DNA of 12,697 nucleotides. Source: Candidatus Mesolinea sp. UBA5823. GTDB lineage: Bacteria; Chloroflexota; Anaerolineae; Anaerolineales; Anaerolineaceae. The notes below the pieces were generated by a model, which had not been told where the DNA came from, ran no database searches, and worked only from the letters and a program-made list of their open reading frames with translations. The position numbers and the translations under genes are program-made. Location: contig DICP01000112.1 of assembly GCA_002417685.1 (NCBI GenBank), forward strand, positions 17,050 to 29,746, written 5' to 3'. Position 1 is the first letter of the stretch. Every line of letters starts with the position of its first letter. Below, piece after piece: positions 7,090 through 12,697 of the stretch.

Positions 7090-8066
7090 TGTCTGCATAC
7101 TTGCTTACCGGCGCGGCTGGTTTTATTGGCGCACGCCTGGCAGAGTTCCTCTTACAGGACGGTCATGAGGTTTTCGGTGTAGATAACCTCAGCCAGGCGT
7201 ATGACGTGCGTATGAAGGAATACCGCTTGACGCGCCTGCAGCAGAACCCAGACTTTCACTTTTTGCGGGAGGATATCACCGAAAAGGGGCTCATCGCACA
7301 GCTGCAAACAGAGCTACCGCCGGTGGAAGCGGTGATCAACTTAGCCGCGATTGCCGGCGTACGCGCCAGCACCAAAGACCCCTGGAGCTACCTTTACACG
7401 AACACGTTGGGTACGCTCAATATGCTCGAATTCTGTGCGCGCGCCGGAGTGAAGAAATTCATCTTAGCATCCACCTCCAGCCTGTATGGCAACGAAGGCA
7501 AGCCGCCGCACGCTGAAACCGCCCCCACCGATCACCCCTTGGCGCCCTATGCCGCCAGCAAAAAAGGCGCCGAAGCTTTTGGTTATGCTTACCATCACCT
7601 ATATGGCATCGACGTCACCGTCTTGCGCTACTTCACCGTATATGGTCCCGCAGGCCGCCCGGATATGGTCATGTTCCGCTTTTGCCAGTGGATCGCGGAA
7701 GGACGGCCTGTGCTCGTGACCGGCGATGGTGAGCAGTCGCGTGGGTTTACCTATGTGGATGACATCGCCAGGGGTACGCTCCTCGCCCTGCGCCCGGTGG
7801 GTTATGATGTTTTCAACTTAGGAGGACACCAGGTCATCACCATTAACCAGCTCATCCACATGCTGGAGGAACGCTTGGGCAAGAAGGCACAGGTGGAGTA
7901 CATCCCCATGCACCCGGCGGATGTTTTGGAGAACGTAGCTGATGTAAGCAAGGCACGCAGAGTTTTAGGCTGGCAACCTCAGGTGAGTTTAGAGGAAGGC
8001 GTGGACCGCCTGGTGGCGTGGTACCTGCAGGAGCGCGCCTGGGTCAAGGATGTGGAAACGCCGTAA
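7089..8066 (+). CDS. NAD-dependent epimerase, UDP-glucuronate 4-epimerase-like
   Basis: A 325-residue extended short-chain dehydrogenase/reductase. The NAD-binding motif is GAAGFIG (8-14). The catalytic triad region is STSS (128-131) plus Y154xxxK158 in APYAASKKGAE. VYGPAGRPDM (184-193), followed by GDGEQSRGFTYVDDI (212-226) and a C-terminal HPADVLENVADVSKA (275-289), is the pattern of UDP-glucuronate 4-epimerases. The fusion-like coupling to a UDP-HexNAc dehydrogenase suggests that the real substrate may be UDP-GlcNAcA, giving UDP-GalNAcA; this is inference. The base composition is GC-rich like the dehydrogenase. The gene ends 19 bases before the convergent stop of the DUF262 gene, which marks the left limit of the AT-rich cassette. 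Confidence 0.92.
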   Translation: MSAYLLTGAAGFIGARLAEFLLQDGHEVFGVDNLSQAYDVRMKEYRLTRLQQNPDFHFLREDITEKGLIAQLQTELPPVEAVINLAAIAGVRASTKDPWSYLYTNTLGTLNMLEFCARAGVKKFILASTSSLYGNEGKPPHAETAPTDHPLAPYAASKKGAEAFGYAYHHLYGIDVTVLRYFTVYGPAGRPDMVMFRFCQWIAEGRPVLVTGDGEQSRGFTYVDDIARGTLLALRPVGYDVFNLGGHQVITINQLIHMLEERLGKKAQVEYIPMHPADVLENVADVSKARRVLGWQPQVSLEEGVDRLVAWYLQERAWVKDVETP

Positions 8067-8085
8067 TTAATATTGTTGCTTGTTC

Positions 8086-10191
8086 CTAATTCCAGTTTTG
8101 GCTGATGTACTTCACAGTTTCCTCGGGATCGAGAGAAATGGAGGAGTTATTCATTCGGACATAGAATTCTTTTTTTCCATCAATCTCTAAGTAGGCTGGT
8201 ATTGTTGATTTTTCAACATCTACCACACAAACTAACTCATCATCGACTGATTCGATTCGGGTCTTTATCAAACCTGCAAATTCAGGTCCTATACAATCTG
8301 TAATTAATGTATTTAATAAAATTAAGAATTTATCAGTCGAATTTTCTGTTAAAGCAAGGTCTGATTGAATTCCACAAATTGTTCCGTCGTCTTCAACGCC
8401 AATAACTAATGTTCCACCTTCAGTGTTCAGAAATGCTGCTATAGTTTTTAAAACTGACTTCCTTAAGGATTTGTTCTTTTCCTTCCTGATCATATCCCAT
8501 TGTAATGTACTCTTAAATTCAAGCAGAATGCTTTCACCAAATCCAATTATTTCTTTAATCGGTTTTTCTTTTACCTCTACTGGCTCACTGATTAGTGAGT
8601 TGAGATATTCATTCATCTTCGATGTTATAAGATTTCTCCTCGCTTCTAGGAAATCTTCATATCTCTCAAGCTTCCACAATTCAGGTTGAATCGGAACAAA
8701 TTGTTTTAAAAGCGCGCCTGGATATTGTTCTTCAATCTTTGGTAGATAATCTTCTGGTCTTTGATTTGAAAGAGAATTGTTAGTGGGAGCGGTAAGAAAT
8801 GCACGATTAGCTATCTCATTCACAACCTTTCGATGCAGGTGATTGTCAGGATCATATCCATTCTGATAAAGTAAAGAACGTGGAAATATGTGGTGACTCT
8901 GAACAGTGTAAGGGCCGATTCTTTTAGCTGTCAAAGGAATTCCATTAAACCAATCTAAAGCCCCTTGAGATTTTGCTAAAATATATGTCATTAGATATAG
9001 AGGGTGCCCAGCTTCTCGACCTTCGAAATCCCCTGGTTTCACTTCAATTCTGCCACGTTGGTCAATTAATGCATCCTCGAGCTTTTCCCAAGGATTATTC
9101 TCATGATAAACCAACGAAACATCAAATTCTAATTTTTGGTCGGTTTGACCACTGTAACGTCCCCAAATTGAGGCAATATATATAAAGTGAATTGCTCGTT
9201 TTAGTTGTTCAAAACTCGAAAATTTACCATTATGAGCATTGATATAAGCTATGATGGGTATCAATACGTTTGTAGTGTTCAAATCAGAAGTGGAATGGAT
9301 AAATGCTCGATCTGGAAGCAAGGCAACCAAATAATCTAAGATCTTTGACAGTTTATTCCAACCATCTACGAGTTTTTCTCTTGGTTCATCGTGAATTGTT
9401 TCATAAAGTGCTCGATGCGAGACAACAGTTACCATGGCTCTTGTCATAAATGAAAGATTGAAATCAAAGTTATCTTTACCTAAATCCTGTATCTTTGATT
9501 TGATAACTTTCCTAGCTTGAGGCCATTTACCTACCACATGTGTTAAGGCAAGCTCAGCATCTGTTAATTTTGTTCCTTGGCTATTGACCAAATCGAAAAT
9601 ATCAATTGCATCTGTTAGATTTGCTTGAGAAGGCACAGTTTGTACCGGCAAATCTACGATTCTAATATTTCTTATTAATGTTAAATTATCTGTATATCTT
9701 TGCGCTGCTTCCAGCTTTTCTTTATCATCAGGTATCGCTTTTGTTAGTTCAAATACGTTGATTTTCTTCATTAAATTAAAACAATCAACAACTTTAACCC
9801 ATAGAGGGTCATTTGCCATTACACTTTGCTGATAGTACTGGAGTTCGCCTGTATCTAAGTTGAAACATAAATCTCTTGGATCATTATTTATATCTTCCTG
9901 GTGATAATAAGGCGGAATTTCGCCATTTATTAGTAAATATAAAGTGGTTAATCTTTGTTGACCATCTAGAATCACCTGAAGCATTCCATAATGATCCTTA
10001 TCATCGGTAATGTTTTTTAATTCCGGAGGATTGTCTGTTTTCCAGAAAAGCAATGATCCAACGGGATAGCTATTGATTAGTGAAGAGATAAGTTTTTTTG
10101 CCTGCTCTCTATTCCAAACATATTCTCTTTGAAACTCTGGCAAAACAATTGCCTTCTTATTGATTCCGTCTAAAAGCTCATCAATTTTCAT
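8086..10191 (-). CDS. DUF262-HNH (GmrSD-like) restriction protein fused to a C-terminal AlbA_2/Schlafen domain
   Basis: A 701-residue protein. Residues about 5-230 are a DUF262 domain (GmrS-like): LPEFQREYVWNREQ (17-30), the ParB/Srx-like nucleotide-binding motif ILDGQQRLTTL (74-84), and FDLVNSQGTKLT (199-210). A helical middle follows. Residues about 410-510 carry an HNH-type site, QSHHIFPRS (431-439) and APTNNSLSNQRPEDYL (468-483), resembling the DUF1524/GmrD nuclease. Residues about 548-690 are an AlbA_2 (Schlafen-type) domain: ESILLEFKSTL (553-563), then AAFLNTEGGTLVIGVEDDG (585-603). Known family role: GmrSD-type proteins (also BrxU, SspE) restrict modified phage DNA in an NTP-dependent way. 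The fused AlbA_2 is not part of those proteins as I know them. The start ATG at 10191 fits GGAGG spaced 5 bases; a GTG two codons earlier would overlap that site. It is AT-rich relative to the flanks and 19 bases downstream of its partner gene. Confidence 0.88.
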   Translation of the reverse strand: MKIDELLDGINKKAIVLPEFQREYVWNREQAKKLISSLINSYPVGSLLFWKTDNPPELKNITDDKDHYGMLQVILDGQQRLTTLYLLINGEIPPYYHQEDINNDPRDLCFNLDTGELQYYQQSVMANDPLWVKVVDCFNLMKKINVFELTKAIPDDKEKLEAAQRYTDNLTLIRNIRIVDLPVQTVPSQANLTDAIDIFDLVNSQGTKLTDAELALTHVVGKWPQARKVIKSKIQDLGKDNFDFNLSFMTRAMVTVVSHRALYETIHDEPREKLVDGWNKLSKILDYLVALLPDRAFIHSTSDLNTTNVLIPIIAYINAHNGKFSSFEQLKRAIHFIYIASIWGRYSGQTDQKLEFDVSLVYHENNPWEKLEDALIDQRGRIEVKPGDFEGREAGHPLYLMTYILAKSQGALDWFNGIPLTAKRIGPYTVQSHHIFPRSLLYQNGYDPDNHLHRKVVNEIANRAFLTAPTNNSLSNQRPEDYLPKIEEQYPGALLKQFVPIQPELWKLERYEDFLEARRNLITSKMNEYLNSLISEPVEVKEKPIKEIIGFGESILLEFKSTLQWDMIRKEKNKSLRKSVLKTIAAFLNTEGGTLVIGVEDDGTICGIQSDLALTENSTDKFLILLNTLITDCIGPEFAGLIKTRIESVDDELVCVVDVEKSTIPAYLEIDGKKEFYVRMNNSSISLDPEETVKYISQNWN

Positions 10192-10210
10192 TATCACCTC
10201 CCCTATGTTA

Positions 10211-10780
10211 TTAAGAAGTTCGATTTTCCTTCAAATATTGATAACCTTTGGGTGTAATTTCCCAAACCCCATTCGGAGAATTATCAGACATCAAGCCTCG
10301 TTGCACTAATTCATATCTTGTCCATTGAGCCGAATTCTTCCATCTTATAGCAGTTGGACTTGAGGGTAAGCTCTCATAATCAAATGAAGTTAATCTGTTT
10401 GCCATTTTTCTTCCGACTATATCTAAGACTTCACTCATCTTACCCCCACCATTCATTTCAGCTAAAGCTTCTAAAATAGGAATGACGTATTCAGATTGTG
10501 GAGTTCTTTTTCCTTTAACTTGCCTGGATGACAGCTGTAATTTTGGTTGTAATTCCTGCTCCTCGAATTGGTCTAAATTCAATTGAAGCCAAGCTTTTTC
10601 TTGCTTACTGATTTCGTCCTTGATTTCAATGAGCCTTGTTTGTGCCAAGACAAGTTTCTTTCCATCTTCAAAATTATTCTTTGAAAAGTAATTAGCGCTT
10701 TTTTGACTAAGTTGCGTTATGGCATCCTCTAACGAATCAATCAACTGCGCAAATAGCCTGCTTATATTAACGTTACTCAT
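10211..10780 (-). CDS. Mrr N-terminal-like winged-helix protein, partner of the DUF262 protein
   Basis: A 189-residue protein from the ATG at 10780, chosen because GGAGGGG stands 4 bases upstream. The frame is open to 10837, but that longer start lies inside the palindrome and lacks a ribosome site. Residues 1-75 are helical and heptad-like (SLEDAITQLSQ, LVLAQTRLIEIKDEISKQEK), probably a coiled coil for dimerisation. A basic linker (QVKGKRTPQ, about 87-95) leads to a domain at 95-183 that resembles Mrr_N (PF14338-type winged helix): YVIPILEALAEMNGG, then an RWKNSAQWTRYELVQRGLM helix and GVWEITPKGYQYL at the end. In Mrr-type enzymes this domain recognises DNA ahead of a nuclease domain. No nuclease domain is present here, so it may target or regulate the DUF262 protein encoded 19 bases downstream. 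Domain assignment is moderately sure; function is inferred. Confidence 0.78.
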   Translation of the reverse strand: MSNVNISRLFAQLIDSLEDAITQLSQKSANYFSKNNFEDGKKLVLAQTRLIEIKDEISKQEKAWLQLNLDQFEEQELQPKLQLSSRQVKGKRTPQSEYVIPILEALAEMNGGGKMSEVLDIVGRKMANRLTSFDYESLPSSPTAIRWKNSAQWTRYELVQRGLMSDNSPNGVWEITPKGYQYLKENRTS

Positions 10781-10816
10781 GAACCCCTCCGCAATGTTTC
10801 CAGACGCCCACAATAG

Positions 10817-10853
10817 TAAGGAAATCACGATTATCATAATCTGGATTTCCTTA
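10817..10853. repeat. 37-bp near-perfect palindrome, candidate operator of the restriction-like cassette
   Basis: The arms are TAAGGAAATC..GATTAT, centre C at 10835, then ATAATC..GATTTCCTTA. Of 18 arm positions 16 pair; the two mismatches are adjacent (10827/10843 and 10828/10842). On the minus strand it contains TATGAT/GATAAT, which could be the -10 of the two-gene cassette, and its edge lies 36 bases from the start codon at 10780. This layout fits a repressor operator. A terminator is less likely because no T-run follows either arm directly. Confidence 0.6.
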
Positions 10854-10903
10854 TTTAATTATACCCTAGGGCTCAGCCTGTAATTGACACAATTTATTTC
10901 CCC

Positions 10904-10931
10904 TTGACGCCATCCGATTCCCGTCTATAAT
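10904..10931 (+). promoter_or_regulatory. Sigma-70-type promoter of the EPS regulator operon
   Basis: TTGACG (10904-10909), a 16-base spacer and TATAAT (10926-10931) form the best promoter in the window. The expected start near 10938 leaves a leader of about 9 bases before the ATG at 10947, so initiation is nearly leaderless. It drives the regulator and, by overlap, fcl and the permease. Confidence 0.75.
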
Positions 10932-10946
10932 TCAGGCGTTGAATAT

Positions 10947-11489
10947 ATGAGCGACCAAGAAGACACTCTCTCTACCACGCGCGAGCTGGACTTGCTCACG
11001 CGCATTGAGGAAAACCCGGATATCTCCCAGGCTAACCTTGCCAGCGAGCTGGGCGTAGCTGTCGGTACCGTCAACTGGTACCTCAAGCGCCTCATCTCCA
11101 AGGGTTACGTCAAGGTGAAGCGCGCCCAGCGCAAAAAGCTGCGCTACATCATCACCCCTGAGGGTATCGCCTTGCGTACGCGCCTGACGGTGGATTACAT
11201 CCAGTCCTCCTTCGAGCTCTACCGCCACACGCGCCAAAAGACGCTCACTGCCATTCGACAGCTGCGCGAAAACGGCTTCACGCAGGTTAGAATTGAAGGC
11301 GATGGCGAAATCGCTGAGGTGTGCCGCCTGACTTGCTTAGAAAATAACCTGCCGGTCACGGAGGACCCCTCCGCGCCCTGTATCGTCATCGATGGTATTC
11401 ATATATCTTTAGCACTCCCCGCGGAGTCGCTCCAACCGAAGGACTCCGCCACACTAGAATCTCGAGGTGAACATGGATCAACCGATTGA
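10947..11489 (+). CDS. EPS-associated MarR-like winged-helix transcriptional regulator with C-terminal sensor-like region
   Basis: A 180-residue protein. Residues 12-78 form a winged helix: ELDLLTRIEENPDISQANLA (13-32), the recognition region LGVAVGTVNWYLKRLISKGY (35-54) and the wing to ITPEGIA (69-75). This pattern matches the EPS-associated MarR-type regulators (TIGR04176-like) found at the head of exopolysaccharide loci. A helix (80-110) leads to a second region, VRIEGDGEIAEVCRLTCLEN (114-133), which looks like a degenerate dinucleotide/sugar-nucleotide-binding turn followed by a beta-rich end (CIVIDGIHISL). It may sense a pathway intermediate; that is inference. The gene has its own strong promoter and a leader of about 9 bases. 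Its 3' end overlaps fcl by 17 bases, which ties regulator and biosynthesis together. Confidence 0.85.
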   Translation: MSDQEDTLSTTRELDLLTRIEENPDISQANLASELGVAVGTVNWYLKRLISKGYVKVKRAQRKKLRYIITPEGIALRTRLTVDYIQSSFELYRHTRQKTLTAIRQLRENGFTQVRIEGDGEIAEVCRLTCLENNLPVTEDPSAPCIVIDGIHISLALPAESLQPKDSATLESRGEHGSTD

Positions 11490-12429
11490 TCTTTCTACTA
11501 AGCGCATTTGCGTCACCGGCGGCGCCGGCTTTTTGGGCCAGCACTTAGTGCGCAACCTGCAAAGCAAAGGCGCCCACGATATTTTCATTCCGCGCTACCC
11601 AGAGTACGACCTGGTGAAGGGCGAGGATATCGCCCGGATGCTCGCCGACGCGCAACCCGATATCATCATTCATTTGGCAGCCCACGTGGGGGGGATTGGC
11701 GCCAATCTCGCCCGGCCAGCCGAGTTCTTCTACGATAACCTGATGATGGGCGTGCAGCTAATGCACCAGGCCTGGCAGCGCGGTGTGGAAAAGGTTGTAG
11801 CTCTCGGCACAATCTGCGCCTATCCGAAATATACCCCGATCCCTTTTAAAGAAGAGAACTTATGGGATGGCTACCCCGAAGAGACGAACGCACCTTACGG
11901 CTTAGCTAAGAAGATGCTGCTGGTGCAGTCGCAGGCTTACCGCCAGCAATATGGCTTTAACTCGATCTTCCTGCTGCCAGTCAATCTTTATGGGCCTGGC
12001 GATAACTTTGACCTCGCCAGCTCACATGTTATCCCCGCGCTCATCCGTAAGTGTGTGGAGGCTAAGGAGCAAGGCGCTGACGAAATCGTCGCCTGGGGCG
12101 ACGGCTCCCCCACGCGGGAGTTTATCTATGTGGAAGATGCTGCCGAAGGCATTGCCTTAGCTACGCAATATTACAACCGCTCTGATCCCGTCAATATCGG
12201 CTCGAGCTTCGAGATTAGCATCAAAGATCTGACGGAGTTGATTGCCCGTCTGACCGGATTTGAAGGCCGGGTGCGCTGGGATACGAGCAAACCCAACGGT
12301 CAGCCGCGCCGCAAGCTGGATACCACCCGCGCCAAGGAATATTTTGGTTTTAGCGCCAAGACCAACTTCGAAGATGGTCTGCGCAAAACCATCGAGTGGT
12401 ACTTAGCCAATAGGAGCAAGATCGCGTGA
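11473..12429 (+). CDS. fcl: GDP-L-fucose synthase
   Basis: A 318-residue extended SDR enzyme that epimerises and reduces GDP-4-keto-6-deoxy-mannose to GDP-L-fucose with NADPH. The cofactor motif is GGAGFLG (16-22). HLAAHVGGIGANLARPAEFF (67-86) is diagnostic for the family. The catalytic set is T113/C115 in LGTICAYP (Thr stands where E. coli Fcl has Ser), Y142xxxK146 in APYGLAKK, and H185 in SSHVIPALI. The start ATG at 11473 follows AGGTGA; a GTG two codons earlier would overlap it. The gene begins inside the regulator's last codons and ends overlapping the permease start (GTGA), so the three are one operon. No GDP-mannose 4,6-dehydratase is in the window; it should lie elsewhere. Low-risk call. 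Confidence 0.94.
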   Translation: MDQPIDLSTKRICVTGGAGFLGQHLVRNLQSKGAHDIFIPRYPEYDLVKGEDIARMLADAQPDIIIHLAAHVGGIGANLARPAEFFYDNLMMGVQLMHQAWQRGVEKVVALGTICAYPKYTPIPFKEENLWDGYPEETNAPYGLAKKMLLVQSQAYRQQYGFNSIFLLPVNLYGPGDNFDLASSHVIPALIRKCVEAKEQGADEIVAWGDGSPTREFIYVEDAAEGIALATQYYNRSDPVNIGSSFEISIKDLTELIARLTGFEGRVRWDTSKPNGQPRRKLDTTRAKEYFGFSAKTNFEDGLRKTIEWYLANRSKIA

Positions 12430-12697
12430 GCCAAGCCGCCAACGCTGAACAAATCGTGGTGCTCAAGCCTTCCAAGGGCTGGTTAGGCATCGACTTTGCC
12501 GAGCTGTGGAAGTACCGCGAGCTGATTTACTTCCTCACCTGGCGGGATATCAAGGTGCGCTATAAGCAAGCCGTGCTGGGCTTAACTTGGGCTGTCTTGC
12601 AGCCGCTGCTCACCACCGCCATCACTTCAGTGGTGTTTGGCGTGCTGCTGCATGTGGACTCCGACGGGCTGCCTTACCCCGTGTTTGTGCTCTCAGC
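12426..12697 (+). CDS. wzm: ABC-2 type polysaccharide/polyol export permease, N-terminal part (cut by the right edge)
   Basis: The frame opens with GTG at 12426, overlapping the fcl stop (GTGA), and runs to the window edge: 90 complete codons. AGGAG at 12412-12416 is spaced 9 bases from it. The sequence has the conserved cytoplasmic entry of Wzm/RfbA/TagG-type permeases: LWKYRELIYFLTWRDIKVRY (27-46), KQAVLGLTWAVLQPLLT (47-63), then the first membrane segment to about residue 75 and SDGLPYPVFVLS (79-90). The partner ATPase (Wzt) is expected just downstream. Role: export of lipid-linked O-antigen or related polysaccharide across the inner membrane. It gives direct evidence that fcl and probably the upstream sugar genes serve a surface glycan. 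Confidence 0.92.
   Translation, partial: MSQAANAEQIVVLKPSKGWLGIDFAELWKYRELIYFLTWRDIKVRYKQAVLGLTWAVLQPLLTTAITSVVFGVLLHVDSDGLPYPVFVLS

Noticed and set aside
10781..10837. Longer start for the Mrr_N-like protein, giving a hydrophobic N-terminus
   Set aside because: It would begin within the palindrome without a ribosome site, while GGAGGGG precedes the ATG at 10780.
10817..10853. Palindrome as an intrinsic terminator
   Set aside because: The hairpin would be AT-rich with almost no loop and lacks a following T-run on either strand; no gene ends next to it.
8050..10870. Direct repeats or att sites flanking the AT-rich cassette
   Set aside because: Only short AT-rich words such as TAATTA recur at both sides, which is expected by chance; no integrase or tRNA gene is present.

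Overview
The window reads as a chromosomal segment of an environmental bacterium, most likely a Chloroflexota (Anaerolineae-like) lineage. This assignment is inference. It rests on a LysM protein with a Thr/Pro-rich linker, a DUF951 protein, an EPS-type winged-helix regulator, and -10 boxes lying very close to start codons. No rRNA, tRNA, CRISPR array or transposase is visible. No gene-free stretch exceeds 300 bases; the longest are 1254-1466 and 10781-10946, and both hold promoter-like or operator-like sequence.

Layout. (1) 1-3285, envelope and housekeeping: a VanW-family membrane protein (minus strand, cut by the left edge), a divergent LysM protein with two membrane segments, a minus-strand pair of M50 site-2 protease and GIY-YIG protein, and a small DUF951 protein. 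(2) 3375-5745, a tight plus-strand run: tsaE-tsaB-rimI (t6A tRNA modification and N-terminal acetylation), then a type 4 uracil-DNA glycosylase ending in a sliding-clamp-like motif. (3) 5776-8066: a UDP-HexNAc 6-dehydrogenase translationally coupled to a UDP-uronate 4-epimerase-like enzyme, probably making an acidic nucleotide sugar. (4) 8086-10853, minus strand and visibly AT-rich: a two-gene cassette encoding a small protein with a coiled-coil-like N-terminus and an Mrr_N-type winged helix, followed by a large DUF262-HNH-AlbA_2 fusion protein. A 37-bp near-perfect palindrome sits upstream. (5) 10904-12697: an EPS-type winged-helix regulator with a good promoter, GDP-L-fucose synthase, and the start of an ABC-2 polysaccharide-export permease, all overlapping head to tail.

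How it fits together. Regions 3 and 5 look like one surface-polysaccharide locus: sugar-nucleotide synthesis, a regulator, and an export transporter. Region 4 interrupts it with a candidate restriction/defence cassette of different base composition. This cassette is the best candidate in the window for an undescribed system. It pairs a GmrSD-like (type IV restriction-like) nuclease, carrying an extra C-terminal Schlafen/AlbA domain, with a stand-alone Mrr N-terminal-like protein that lacks the Mrr nuclease domain.
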